Position numbers and translations under genes: made by a program
Shown: piece by piece, positions 16,781-25,820 of the stretch
How the letters are laid out: every line of letters starts with the position of its first letter
Numbering within the stretch: position 1 is the first letter of the stretch
Origin: WQUF01 sp031549525
GTDB lineage: Bacteria; Bacillota; Clostridia; Clostridiales; Clostridiaceae
DNA: 38,584 bases
Direction: 5' to 3'
Assembly: GCA_031549525.1 (NCBI GenBank)
Contig: JAVBPQ010000048.1
Coordinates: forward strand, 1 to 38,584
The notes under the pieces: generated by a model
Database searches by the model: none
Told to the model about the DNA's origin: nothing
Seen by the model: only the letters and a program-made list of their open reading frames with translations

Positions 16781-18520
16781 ATGAAAGGATGGGGGAATTT
16801 GTTTTTAAAGCTATTCAAATATTATAAATTAGAAAAAAATCTTTTTTTCTTAGACTTTGGATGTGCAATTCTCTTAGCTACACTTCAATTGTTTTATCCA
16901 ACAGAGGTTAGACGGCTAATAAATGAAGTTATACCAAGTAAGGATTTTAATGAAGTCATAAAACTAGGAATATTTCTAGTTATAATATTTCTGCTCATTT
17001 TTATATGTAGTTATATTGTGAGCTATTATGGGCATTTTATGGGAGTTAAGATTGAATATAGGATGAGAAAGGACCTTTTTCAGCATATCCAAAAGCTCTC
17101 ATTTAGTTATTTTGATAATAATAAGACAGGCCATATAATGTCAAGACTTGTAAATGATTTAAACGACATTTCAGAATTTGCTCATCATGGACCTGAGGAT
17201 TTGTTTCTAATAATAATAAATTTATTAGGTGCAGTCATAATAATGTTCACTATAAATGTAAAGCTTACTTTAGTAACTGTAATAGTAATGCCTTTTGCAA
17301 TAATATTCTTTGTAAGACAGAATTTAAAATTGAGAAAAAATTTTAAAGAGCTTAGAAAAAACTTAGCAGATATAAATGCTCAAGCAGAAAGCAGTATTTC
17401 AGGTATACGAGTTGTTAAAGCTTTTAATAATGAAGATTTTGAAATAAAAAAGTTTGAAAGTGGGAACTATAAATTTAGACAGTCCAAAGAAAGCGCATAT
17501 AAGATAATGGCAGGATTTCATGCTGGCATAGAGCTTTTTTCAAATTGTCTAAACTTGATGATCATAGTATTTGCAGCAAGCTTAATCATAAGAGGAGAGA
17601 TGTCTCCAGGAGATATGGTTGCATTTTTATTATATGTTGCAATGTTCATTCAGCCTATAAAAAATGTAGCTACATTTATTGAAATGTATCAAAGAGGAAC
17701 AAGTTCTATCGATAGATTTTACGAAATTTTAGATATAGAGCCTGATGTAAAAGATGCTTCTTGTGCAAAAGATATAGGTAGGCTTCACGGAAATTTGCAA
17801 TTTAATGATGTATCCTTTTCTTATGGAAATAATAATTTTGTAGTTAAGAATCTCAATTTATCTATTGGATGCAAACAAACAATTGCATTAGTTGGACCAT
17901 CTGGTGTAGGGAAGACTACAATTTGTAGCCTTATACCAAGGTTTTATGAAATATCACAAGGAGTCATTACCATTGATGATATAGATACTAAGGATATGAC
18001 CCTTGCATCTTTAAGAGATAATATTGGAATAGTTCAGCAGGATGTATTTTTATTTTCAGGAACAGTAAAAGAAAACATAGCTTATGGAAAATTAAATGCA
18101 ACTGATGCCGAAATAATAGATGCAGCTAAAAAAGCTCAAGCACATGAATTTATAATGAGTTTAAAAGATGGATATAACACTTATATTGGTGAGCGAGGAG
18201 TTAAATTATCAGGGGGACAAAAGCAAAGGCTTTCCATTGCAAGGATATTTTTAAAAAATCCACCAATATTGATTTTAGATGAAGCAACTTCAGCTTTAGA
18301 TAGTGAGACAGAAGTTTTAATCCAAAAATCTTTTGATGATTTGAGCAAAGATAGGACTACTATAGTTATTGCACATAGGTTAGGAACTATTTTAAATGCA
18401 GACAGAATATTATTTTTAAGCACAAATGGAGTTGAAGAGTCAGGCTCTCATGAAGAGCTTATTAATAAAAAAGGGCTTTATTATAAACTATACAGTACAC
18501 AATTTAAACAAGTGATATAA
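16781..18520 (+). CDS. MsbA-type ABC exporter (fused permease and ATPase)
   Basis: Half-transporter of 579 residues that would act as a homodimer, exporting a lipid, drug or peptide. Residues 1-320 form an ABC type-1 membrane domain with six helices and the coupling segment near LSFSYFDNNKTGHIMSRLVND. The ATPase domain has Walker A GPSGVGKTT (372-380), Q-loop IVQQDVFLFSGTVKENI, signature LSGGQ (476-480), Walker B ILILDEATSALD and H-loop IAHRLGTI, all intact. There is no peptidase C39 domain, so it is not a classical bacteriocin exporter. It stands alone with its own terminator, so the substrate cannot be read from context. Confidence 0.92.
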   Translation: MKGWGNLFLKLFKYYKLEKNLFFLDFGCAILLATLQLFYPTEVRRLINEVIPSKDFNEVIKLGIFLVIIFLLIFICSYIVSYYGHFMGVKIEYRMRKDLFQHIQKLSFSYFDNNKTGHIMSRLVNDLNDISEFAHHGPEDLFLIIINLLGAVIIMFTINVKLTLVTVIVMPFAIIFFVRQNLKLRKNFKELRKNLADINAQAESSISGIRVVKAFNNEDFEIKKFESGNYKFRQSKESAYKIMAGFHAGIELFSNCLNLMIIVFAASLIIRGEMSPGDMVAFLLYVAMFIQPIKNVATFIEMYQRGTSSIDRFYEILDIEPDVKDASCAKDIGRLHGNLQFNDVSFSYGNNNFVVKNLNLSIGCKQTIALVGPSGVGKTTICSLIPRFYEISQGVITIDDIDTKDMTLASLRDNIGIVQQDVFLFSGTVKENIAYGKLNATDAEIIDAAKKAQAHEFIMSLKDGYNTYIGERGVKLSGGQKQRLSIARIFLKNPPILILDEATSALDSETEVLIQKSFDDLSKDRTTIVIAHRLGTILNADRILFLSTNGVEESGSHEELINKKGLYYKLYSTQFKQVI

Positions 18521-18534
18521 ACGCAATAGGACAT

Positions 18535-18568
18535 AAAAAAGCTATTTTGAGAAGCAAAAGAGCTTTTT
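18535..18568 (+). terminator. Terminator after the ABC exporter
   Basis: AAAAAGCT with inner TTTTG pairs with CAAAA and AGCTTTTT, one internal mismatch, with the T-run forming the outer arm. Confidence 0.75.
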
Positions 18569-18705
18569 CACATACTAATATATGTAATTATTTGAATAAA
18601 AGAGTTATAAATATAATAATTAGTAAAAAATATAATATATAGTTAAAAAATGGCATAATAAGAAATGGATTTTTTTGTCTTGAATTGTTGGGAGGTTAAA
18701 TTTTA

Positions 18706-19446
18706 ATGATTAATATTGCGATATGCGAAGATAATTTTAAACAAAGAGACTATATAAATAGTATCATCGAAAATTATATTATACGAGAAAATTTGAATAT
18801 GAAAATTGCTCTTAGCACAGATAAATCTGCTGATATAATAAATTTTGCTAAAAATCATGAAGAAAGAGCTATATATTTTTTAGATATTTATCTTGTAAAT
18901 GATATGCATGGTATTGAGCTTGGAAAACAGGTGAGAAATATAGACCCAACAGCTTTTATAATCTTTGTTACAACTCATTCTGAAGTGACAGCAATGGTTT
19001 TTGAATACAAAGTTGCAGCTATGGATTATATTTTAAAAGACGATAAAATAAAAATGAAATCTAGAATAGAAGAGTGCTTAAAACATGCCAGCAATTTATA
19101 TTTTAATGAATCAAAATTTAATAGGATAATAACCGTAAAAACCAGCCATAAGATTTTAAATTTGAGAGTGGAGGATATACTATTTTTGGAGACCTCTGAG
19201 AAGGCTCATAAAATAAGAGTTCACGAGATGAATAGCCAAAAAGAGTTTTATGCTACCTTAAAAGAGATAGAAGAACAATTAGGTGACGATTTTTACAGAT
19301 GCCACAAATCTTTTATTGTAAATGTAAAGAAGATAAAAGAAATTAATAAAACATTAGGTTGTGCTATCATGGCCAACGGTGAACAATGTTATATTTCTAA
19401 TAAATATTTTAAAGGCTTAGTTGAATGCCTACAAAAGAATACTTAG
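18706..19446 (+). CDS. LytTR response regulator (AgrA-like)
   Basis: Two-component DNA-binding regulator, 246 residues. The receiver domain (1-125) has the acidic pair CEDN at its start, the phosphoacceptor Asp60 in FLDIYL, Thr in FVTTHSE and Lys in YILKDD. The LytTR domain (about 140-240) has the usual pattern LFLETSEKAHKIRVH and FYRCHKSFIVNVKKI. This matches AgrA/ComE-type regulators that answer to extracellular peptides. It is followed by its kinase with a 22-base overlap, so the two are translationally coupled. TTGGGAGG precedes the ATG. No agrB or agrD lies next to it. Confidence 0.9.
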   Translation: MINIAICEDNFKQRDYINSIIENYIIRENLNMKIALSTDKSADIINFAKNHEERAIYFLDIYLVNDMHGIELGKQVRNIDPTAFIIFVTTHSEVTAMVFEYKVAAMDYILKDDKIKMKSRIEECLKHASNLYFNESKFNRIITVKTSHKILNLRVEDILFLETSEKAHKIRVHEMNSQKEFYATLKEIEEQLGDDFYRCHKSFIVNVKKIKEINKTLGCAIMANGEQCYISNKYFKGLVECLQKNT

Positions 19447-20801
19447 AGTTATTTTTAATAGCACTAACATATTCTGGATTAATATTTTTGAATATTAATT
19501 TATTTAATGTTGGCATTTTCAACAAGCGCAATGAAAAAATTATTTTTTTTGTTTTATTATTTTTAATATCACTTTCCTTGATTTTTTTAGAACCTGTTTT
19601 TAGCAGACAAAAATATTTAGTTGTGATTTTATTTTTATTTTCAGTTATTTACTTATCCATAATCAATAAAAAATTTTCACTAAATACCTATATTTTAATG
19701 ATGGTAAATTGTTCATACCTTTTGAGCTTTATCATCTTAAAGGTAATTTTAATATATATATTGCAGCTTAACGATATCTTTTTCACAACAATGAATTTTG
19801 CAAGCTTAATATTTTTATTAACTCAGCTTCCTCTTACATTGATATTTTCTATTTTTCAAAGTGAATTTGTCAATAGATTTTATTTTGATGTTAGAGGAAA
19901 TAGCAAAAAATCACCAATAAGTTTGATGCTCCCAATTATATCATTTATTTTAATATCTTTAGTATTTGTACTTATTCCTAGCAACTATTATGAAATAAGA
20001 AATAGAGAGAATGTATTGCCTTCTTTAGTATTTCTTGTAATTTTAATATTGTTTATATGCTTAGTTACACTTAGCTATTTCTACATAATAAAAAATGAAA
20101 GAGATCTTGAAAGTTTGGAAATTGATAGGGATAAGTTTGAAGGCGAGCTTGAAAATATATCAAATTATATGAATGTTTTAGAAACTTCCACAAGTGAACT
20201 TAGAAAATTTAGGCACGATTATATAAATCTAATTTCAGTGATTGGTTTATATCTTGAAGAAAAGAAATATGATGATTTAAAAGGCTATTATAATGATCTT
20301 TTAGATTACAATAAGCGCAATGGAATGAATACAAGTTTTAACGGCATGGATAGATTAAAGCATGTTAAGATACTTCAATTAAAGGCGCTTTTATCGTATA
20401 AAATAATTCAAGCAGATAAAAGAAAAATAAAAACCAGCATTGAAATTGAACATGATATAGAAAGCATAGGCATAAATATAATAGATTTCTCAAGGATAAT
20501 AGGAATACTTTTAGATAATGCCATAGAGGCTTCTGTAAAATGCAATAATCCAGAGATAAGGATTGGTATGTTTAATATAGATAATTCTTTTCTATTGGTG
20601 GTGCAAAATACTTGCCCTCTTGATACACCTCCTGTGTTTGAGATCTTTAAAAAAGGTTTTTCTACAAAAGGAAGGAGGAGGGGAGATGGTCTTTGGATAG
20701 TAAAATCAATAATTGATTCTTATGGTGAGAAGATAACCTTAGATACTGAAATAAAAGATGGTATTTTTAAACATGAACTATGGATAAGTGAGGACAATTG
20801 A
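19425..20801 (+). CDS. Sensor histidine kinase, GHKL/AgrC-like
   Basis: Membrane kinase partner of the preceding regulator, 458 residues. Six to seven hydrophobic helices fill residues 1-220, as in AgrC, with no extracellular sensor domain. Then comes a coiled-coil dimer segment and the H-box KFRHDYINLI with phospho-His264. The ATP-binding domain has the N-box GILLDNAIEAS and the G-box GDGLWIVKSI; the region between (KKGFSTKGRRRGDG) is intact. The likely ligand is a small peptide sensed in the membrane, inferred from family behaviour. The gene starts inside the regulator gene and ends at a two-way terminator. Confidence 0.88.
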   Translation: MPTKEYLELFLIALTYSGLIFLNINLFNVGIFNKRNEKIIFFVLLFLISLSLIFLEPVFSRQKYLVVILFLFSVIYLSIINKKFSLNTYILMMVNCSYLLSFIILKVILIYILQLNDIFFTTMNFASLIFLLTQLPLTLIFSIFQSEFVNRFYFDVRGNSKKSPISLMLPIISFILISLVFVLIPSNYYEIRNRENVLPSLVFLVILILFICLVTLSYFYIIKNERDLESLEIDRDKFEGELENISNYMNVLETSTSELRKFRHDYINLISVIGLYLEEKKYDDLKGYYNDLLDYNKRNGMNTSFNGMDRLKHVKILQLKALLSYKIIQADKRKIKTSIEIEHDIESIGINIIDFSRIIGILLDNAIEASVKCNNPEIRIGMFNIDNSFLLVVQNTCPLDTPPVFEIFKKGFSTKGRRRGDGLWIVKSIIDSYGEKITLDTEIKDGIFKHELWISEDN

Positions 20802-20829
20802 TGATGTAAAAAATAAATATAGAAATTAT

Positions 20830-20862
20830 AAGCCCATAGCGTGTGCTATAGGCTTAGTTTTT
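20830..20862. terminator. Two-way terminator between agrC-like gene and tldE
   Basis: AAGCCCATAGC, loop GTGT, GCTATAGGCTT, one imperfect pair, followed by AGTTTTTA on the plus strand. The stem is better (G-U instead of C-A) when transcribed leftward. Confidence 0.7.
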
Positions 20863-22144
20863 ATACGCTTGTAATATTGATATTTTTTGAGCGCATCCAT
20901 GGAGATGTAATAATAGCGTTTTCAGCTGTTTCTATGGATACAGCATCTATGTTTTTAAATATTTCAAGTATATTTCCAGTTATCATAGTTTCGTTTATTG
21001 GATATAATATTTTTCCATCTTCTATATAGAAACTATTCTTTGCAACTCCTGAAAAATCTCCGCTTTCACTAGGGTTTCCTCCAGAAAATCTGCAAAGAAG
21101 TATTCCTCTTTTTACATCTTTTATTAAATCGCAAAGAGGTGTTTTTCCTTTAGCCATAGTAGCTAAATGACCTGATGAAAGCGCATGGGGAAATCCTGTT
21201 TTTTTCTCACCATAGAGGGTTAATCCAAATTTTTTAAGAGCTCCATCTTTAACATATACTTCATTTTTAGCTCTAAAGCCATCTTGTGTTATAAAGTAAG
21301 CTTTGCTCTCTTCAGGGTTTTCATATATAGTCACAAGAGGACTTATTACAGCTTCATTTAGCTTATCTTTTAAAACGCTGGTACCAGAAATTAAAGGTGT
21401 ATCATTGAGAAATACATTCTTAAAATAATGAACAAACTCAAATGTCATTTCAGGAGTAAAGACTATATCTCCAATAAATTTATCCTTAATGCTGCGAGGA
21501 TTAAGCTGCTCTATTGTTTCATTTAGTAAATCCTTAAATCTTGGTACTTCAATAAGCGGTTTGTTTAAATCATTTAAATAAAACTCTACTCCATTCATTG
21601 AAGATGATTTATCTTTATCTTTTGCTACGAACATAGCATAACCTGTATAGCTTGATCTTTTAGTTTTAAACTTCACATCATTTGTATTTTTATACCATGA
21701 ATGAATATTATTAAATCCAAATATAATATCCATTTGAATCAAAGGATAGTCTCTTTTTATCTCATCTAAAAGTTCAGTTACTCTCATATATAGAAGATCA
21801 TCATCACAATCTGAAGATCCAAATTCATATTCTTCTAATCCTTCTTCAAAGCTAGATATATCATTTGCAACATCAGGTTTCGAGGCTTTTGCTAATTCAT
21901 AAACCTCTTTTGCTGCTTGCTTAATATCTTCCTCTAAAAGAGAGTTTATGGTGGCAGTACCTAAAGCACCTTCTTCAGTTATAGCTGTAATCATAAGAGA
22001 TGTATCTAAAATGGTGCGCATCAAAGTTATTTTAGAAGCTTCAACATTAAATTCCTTTTCTTCACTTCTAATAATTTTGCAAGAAGCTTTAGCTGCACCA
22101 CATTTTTTTACTTCCAAAAGAGCCATATCTAATTTTGAAAACAT
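20861..22144 (-). CDS. tldE: TldE/PmbA subunit of the TldD-TldE metalloprotease
   Basis: Partner subunit of the zinc protease TldD, 427 residues, with the PmbA/TldD fold but without the HExxxH motif. In studied bacteria the heterodimer degrades unfolded or small peptides and matures some modified peptides such as microcin B17. Recognisable stretches are the central PRSIKDKFIGDIVFTPE and the C-terminal GILLCRFSGGNPSESGDFSGVAKNSF (shown in two parts: GILLCRFSGG and NPSESGDFSGVAKNSF). It starts one base after the tldD stop, with AGGGGG inside the tldD end, so translation is coupled. The natural substrate here is unknown. Confidence 0.9.
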   Translation of the reverse strand: MFSKLDMALLEVKKCGAAKASCKIIRSEEKEFNVEASKITLMRTILDTSLMITAITEEGALGTATINSLLEEDIKQAAKEVYELAKASKPDVANDISSFEEGLEEYEFGSSDCDDDLLYMRVTELLDEIKRDYPLIQMDIIFGFNNIHSWYKNTNDVKFKTKRSSYTGYAMFVAKDKDKSSSMNGVEFYLNDLNKPLIEVPRFKDLLNETIEQLNPRSIKDKFIGDIVFTPEMTFEFVHYFKNVFLNDTPLISGTSVLKDKLNEAVISPLVTIYENPEESKAYFITQDGFRAKNEVYVKDGALKKFGLTLYGEKKTGFPHALSSGHLATMAKGKTPLCDLIKDVKRGILLCRFSGGNPSESGDFSGVAKNSFYIEDGKILYPINETMITGNILEIFKNIDAVSIETAENAIITSPWMRSKNINITSV

Positions 22145-22145
22145 A

Positions 22146-23525
22146 CTACTTACCCCCTATGGTTATTTTACATTTGATTGCAGGTCCGCCCATGCCAACA
22201 CTCATGCGCTGTTTTTTTCCGCAAAAACCTGAACTTATCCATACCATATCGTCTGAAACCATGGTAACTGTTTTTAACATTTCAAAAGCCACTCCAGAAA
22301 CAGTGGTATCTAAAATTGCTCTTCCTAATTTACCATTTTTAATCTCATATCCCATTGTAATACCGAACATGAATTCAGAAGTGGTATCAGCCTGACCGTT
22401 ACTTGGATTAGAGAGATAATATCCATCTTCAATGGATTCTATCATATCATTTAATTTGCTATTTCCTGGCATTATGCAGGTGTTTCTCATCCTTATAAGA
22501 GGTTCATCTGAAAATTCAAATGCACGAGCATTTCCATTAGGAATTTGACCCATAAGAGCGCCATTGTATTTGTTTTGCATATAACCTTTAAGTATTCCAT
22601 TTTCTATTAGAATTTGGTCTGAAGCTTCTATACCTTCGTCATCAACATATACAGGAACTTCGCAGGTTTTACCAAAGGCAGTATTTGCAAAATCCACCAT
22701 GGTAATAAGTTCAGAAGCTACTTTTTTATTCATTAAGTTAGCTGCAATTGAACCAGAAAGAACTATATCTGCTTCAACTGTATGACCTACAGCTTCATGG
22801 GCTAGTATTCCTGCAAGATCTGGAGCTAAGATGCAATCTTTTAAGCCACCATCTGCAAAAGTTCCTTCTCTTTTTTTCATGAGTTTTTCATAAATTTTAT
22901 CTATAGAACTATAAGTTTTTTCTGGATTAATGAAAAAATCTTCAAATTCTCCAAGTCCGCCATCAGGGAGTATTTCAAATAAATCCACAGGTGTACCTTC
23001 TCTATCTGACGTCATGCTTATGTATATATGACTTCGAGGTATAAAAGTATAAGCTTCTGTGCCATCTGACGTAACTAACTCTTTTTCCATATTTAAGCCA
23101 TAATAATTAACAGTTCTGCTCAGTAGGTTTGGGTATTTCTTTACAATATAATCATCAAGAGCCATGCAAAAATCAACTTTTTCCTTTTGAGAAAGTTTTG
23201 TTTTTAAGCTTCTATGATCACGATTTAAAACTATTGGTTTAGAAATAAAGTTATTAATTGATTTATTTTCTCTCTTACCTAAAAATAATGCATTTTGATT
23301 TGAATTATAGATGACATTTTTTATCTCTTCATCTGTAGATAGGGGAGAACTTGCCATACCCCAAAATCCATTGCTAAAGGAGCGAGCTGAAATTCCTCGT
23401 TTTGAAGATTGGCTGTTTATCATCACATTACCTTTTGCAATTCTTATATTATTTATATAATTGGTATGGTAACGAAGCTCTGTATATGATTTGAATTCTT
23501 TTTTAAAACTTGCAAGATCATTCAT
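22146..23525 (-). CDS. tldD: TldD metalloprotease, catalytic subunit
   Basis: Catalytic half of the TldD-TldE protease, 459 residues. The zinc motif HEAVGH (H243, E244, H248) followed by TVEAD is intact. The C-terminal GMGGP segment is followed by a Cys (AIKCKI), where the family has its third metal ligand. The upstream part has the normal N-terminal TldD domain. First gene of the tldD-tldE pair, read leftward, with AGAGGTG before the ATG. No RiPP precursor or cyclodehydratase is seen nearby, so a housekeeping peptide-degrading role is more likely than toxin maturation. Confidence 0.92.
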   Translation of the reverse strand: MNDLASFKKEFKSYTELRYHTNYINNIRIAKGNVMINSQSSKRGISARSFSNGFWGMASSPLSTDEEIKNVIYNSNQNALFLGKRENKSINNFISKPIVLNRDHRSLKTKLSQKEKVDFCMALDDYIVKKYPNLLSRTVNYYGLNMEKELVTSDGTEAYTFIPRSHIYISMTSDREGTPVDLFEILPDGGLGEFEDFFINPEKTYSSIDKIYEKLMKKREGTFADGGLKDCILAPDLAGILAHEAVGHTVEADIVLSGSIAANLMNKKVASELITMVDFANTAFGKTCEVPVYVDDEGIEASDQILIENGILKGYMQNKYNGALMGQIPNGNARAFEFSDEPLIRMRNTCIMPGNSKLNDMIESIEDGYYLSNPSNGQADTTSEFMFGITMGYEIKNGKLGRAILDTTVSGVAFEMLKTVTMVSDDMVWISSGFCGKKQRMSVGMGGPAIKCKITIGGK

Positions 23526-23633
23526 CTTCTATAAAAACACCTCTTTTAATAATTTTCATATTTTATGATTATTATTATAACTTAGATACTAGTGAATTAA
23601 TATAAATTTTTATAGCTTAGTATAAATTTAAAG

Positions 23634-23642
23634 TGATATAAT
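23634..23642 (+). promoter_or_regulatory. Extended -10 promoter of the glycerol dehydrogenase gene
   Basis: TGATATAAT (TG-n-TATAAT) about 30 bases upstream of the start codon. The -35 region is poor. Confidence 0.45.
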
Positions 23643-23672
23643 TAATATATAAATTTTATAGGAGGGATGATT

Positions 23673-24758
23673 TTGAACAGAGTTATTTTATCGCCATCTA
23701 GGTATGTACAAGGACCTGGGGAAATAAAAAAGCTGCAGCAATATTTTGCAAATGTAGGCAGTAAAGGTGCATATGCTATCATAAGTCCTTCAGTTCTTGA
23801 AAATTACAAGGATGAAATTGTAAGTAGCTTTCAGGAAAATAATATTCCGATAAATTTGCAAAAATTTAACAGAGAGTGTAGTAAGAATGAAATTAATAGG
23901 ATCATCGTTGATTTAAAGGAAAAAGATTTAGATGTGGTTATAGGAATTGGAGGAGGGAAGACTCTAGACACTGCAAAATCAGTAGCTTATTACATGCATC
24001 TTCCTGTGATAATTGTTCCTACAATAGCTTCAACAGATGCTCCTTGCAGTGCTCTTGCGGTTCTCTATACTGATGATGGGCAATTTGATGAATATTTATT
24101 CTTAAAGTCAAATCCAAATGTTGTAGTTATAGATACGGATATTATCGTGAAATCTCCAGCTAGGCTCTTAGTTTCTGGTATTGGAGATGCTCTTGCAACT
24201 TTCTTTGAAGCTCGTGCATGCAAAACATCAAATGCCATTTCAATTGCAGGAGGAACATGTTCATTAACTGCAATGGCAATAGCAGAACTTTGTTTAGATA
24301 CTCTTTTAAAAGACGGATTAAAGGCTAAAATCTCTATGGAAAGAGGAGTAAACACTGTTGCAGTTCAAAATATCATTGAAGCAAATACATATTTAAGCGG
24401 AATTGGATTTGAAAGCGGTGGACTTGCTGCTGCTCATGCTGTTCATAATGGATTGACTGTTTTAGAAGAAACACATAAATTTTATCATGGAGAAAAGGTT
24501 GCTTTTGGTACATTAGTTCAATTATGTTTAGAGAATGCTGATTTAGATGAGATAAATACTATTATAGATTTTTGTAAATCTGTGGGACTTCCTACAAACT
24601 TAAAGGCACTCGGAATAGACAATTCAAAGACTAGTGATATTAAAAAGGTAGCAGAGGCAAGCGTTGTTCCTCAAGAGACAATTCACAATATGCCTTTTGA
24701 GGTTACAAAAGAAAGCGTTTTTGCAGCTATCATGCTTGCAGATAAATTAGGAAGTTAG
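23673..24758 (+). CDS. gldA: Glycerol dehydrogenase family protein (iron/zinc-dependent)
   Basis: NAD-dependent oxidation of glycerol to dihydroxyacetone, or of a related small polyol. The 361-residue sequence has the NAD loop IGIGGGKTLDTAKSVA and VPTIASTDAPCSALAVLYTDDG. The three metal ligands of the Bacillus enzyme are at matching positions: Asp172 (GIGDAL), His255 (AAAHAVHNG) and His272 (YHGEK). I place the start at TTG 23673, seven bases after GGAGG; the in-frame ATG at 23667 touches that site and is too close. No dihydroxyacetone kinase lies alongside, so the substrate is not confirmed by context. Confidence 0.9.
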   Translation: MNRVILSPSRYVQGPGEIKKLQQYFANVGSKGAYAIISPSVLENYKDEIVSSFQENNIPINLQKFNRECSKNEINRIIVDLKEKDLDVVIGIGGGKTLDTAKSVAYYMHLPVIIVPTIASTDAPCSALAVLYTDDGQFDEYLFLKSNPNVVVIDTDIIVKSPARLLVSGIGDALATFFEARACKTSNAISIAGGTCSLTAMAIAELCLDTLLKDGLKAKISMERGVNTVAVQNIIEANTYLSGIGFESGGLAAAHAVHNGLTVLEETHKFYHGEKVAFGTLVQLCLENADLDEINTIIDFCKSVGLPTNLKALGIDNSKTSDIKKVAEASVVPQETIHNMPFEVTKESVFAAIMLADKLGS

Positions 24759-24762
24759 AGTT

Positions 24763-24798
24763 ATAGCCTACACCTAAAGATTAAGTGTAGGCTATTTT
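24763..24798 (+). terminator. Terminator after gldA
   Basis: ATAGCCTACAC and GTGTAGGCTAT are perfect 11-bp arms, followed by TTTTA. Confidence 0.85.
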
Positions 24799-24811
24799 AC
24801 ATTTTATTGCT

Positions 24812-24840
24812 TTGACTTTATGAAAAATAGATATTATAAT
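24812..24840 (+). promoter_or_regulatory. Sigma-A promoter of the FMN riboswitch-ribU unit
   Basis: TTGACT, 17 bases, TATAAT: near-consensus, about 20 bases before the riboswitch begins. Confidence 0.75.
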
Positions 24841-24859
24841 ATATATGTAAAATAAAATA

Positions 24860-24970
24860 ATATCTTCAGGGCGAGGTGAAATTCCTCACCGGTGGTTATA
24901 GCCCACGAGTCTTATGACATGATTTGGTGAAATTCCAAAGCCGACAGTAAAGTCTGGATGAAAGAAGATT
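24860..24970 (+). promoter_or_regulatory. FMN riboswitch (RFN element)
   Basis: The conserved blocks are present in order: CTTCAGGGCGAGGTGAAATT, then CCTCACCGGTGGT, GCCCACGAG, GGTGAAATTCCAAAGCCGAC and AGTAAAGTCTGGATG. The closing stem is ATCTTC with GAAGAT. FMN binding is expected to favour the downstream terminator and so shut off ribU. Confidence 0.97.
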
Positions 24971-24981
24971 ATTCTTTAAGT

Positions 24982-25008
24982 AAACCCTGATTTTGTCGGG
25001 TTTTTTTA
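24982..25008 (+). terminator. Riboswitch-controlled terminator
   Basis: AAACCCTGA, loop TTTTG, TCGGGTTT, then a T-run. It lies directly behind the RFN element and 38 bases before ribU. Confidence 0.9.
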
Positions 25009-25045
25009 TTTGCAATAATCCACCTTGAGAAATTGGAGGATTTAA

Positions 25046-25642
25046 ATGGAATCAATTAGAACTATCACAAAAACCAACAAACTTGTAAAAATCTCTTTAT
25101 TAAGTGCCCTAGCCTTTTTAATAATGATGCTAGATTTCAACATACCCTTTATGCCATCCTTTTTAAAACTTGATTTTTCGGATATTCCACCGCTTATTGC
25201 TGCCTTTTCAATAGGTCCTTTAGCTGGTGTGATATGTGAATTTCTAAAAAATCTGCTGATTTTAATAATAAAAGGGACAAACACTGGGTTTATTGGAGAA
25301 CTTGCAAACTTTATAATAGGGGCATCTGTTTGCTGTACTGCAGGCTTAATATATGTAAAAAACAGGACAAAAAAGGGTGCTATCATATCACTTATTACAG
25401 CTAGTATTGTAATGGCTATTGTAGGATGTTTGGTAAATTATTTTATGTTGCTCCCATTTTATCAATATGCAATGAACTATCCAATTGAAGAGCTTATTAA
25501 ACTATCCAAAATTGCAAACCCTTATATAGACAGCAAACTAACTTTGGTTTTATATGGAATCCTTCCTTTTAATTTAATAAAAGGAACCATGATCTCAACT
25601 ATAACAGTGTTAATTTATAAGAAAATATCATCCATCCTATAA
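25046..25642 (+). CDS. ribU: Riboflavin ECF transporter, S component RibU
   Basis: Membrane protein (198 residues, about six helices) that binds riboflavin and works with the shared EcfA-EcfA'-EcfT energising module, which is not in this window. The sequence is typical of RibU: LMMLDFNIPFMPSFLKLDFSD is conserved in most of its positions (as MLDFNIPFMP and LKLDFSDIP), as is FLKNLLILIIKGTNTGFIGE (KNLL and GEL). The FMN riboswitch in front confirms the substrate. GGAGG lies six bases before the ATG. Monocistronic, closed by a terminator. Confidence 0.96.
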   Translation: MESIRTITKTNKLVKISLLSALAFLIMMLDFNIPFMPSFLKLDFSDIPPLIAAFSIGPLAGVICEFLKNLLILIIKGTNTGFIGELANFIIGASVCCTAGLIYVKNRTKKGAIISLITASIVMAIVGCLVNYFMLLPFYQYAMNYPIEELIKLSKIANPYIDSKLTLVLYGILPFNLIKGTMISTITVLIYKKISSIL

Positions 25643-25652
25643 AAAAACTTTT

Positions 25653-25694
25653 CTCTTTAGGACTTATAAAGTTAAGTTCTAGAGAGATTTTTTT
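25653..25694 (+). terminator. Terminator after ribU
   Basis: CTCTTTAGGACTT and AAGTTCTAGAGAG pair over 13 bp with two G-U pairs, followed by ATTTTTTTA. Confidence 0.85.
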
Positions 25695-25820
25695 ATATGC
25701 AAAAAACAGCATATAATGGTACAGATATATAAATATATATGTTTCCTTAGTTAAATTTTTATGATAACATATCCTTAGATTTTAAAAGGCGTTTTAAATG
25801 CCTAAACAGGGGGTAAAAAA

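Noticed and set aside
18665..18706. 13-codon frame overlapping the AgrA-like gene's ribosome binding site, considered as an autoinducer peptide
   Set aside because: No binding site of its own, no AgrD-like features and no AgrB; more likely chance.
20861..23525. tldD-tldE as part of a RiPP toxin cluster with the nearby ABC exporter and agr-like genes
   Set aside because: No precursor peptide, cyclodehydratase or lanthionine enzyme is present; the exporter lacks a peptidase domain and tldD-tldE is widespread without RiPPs.
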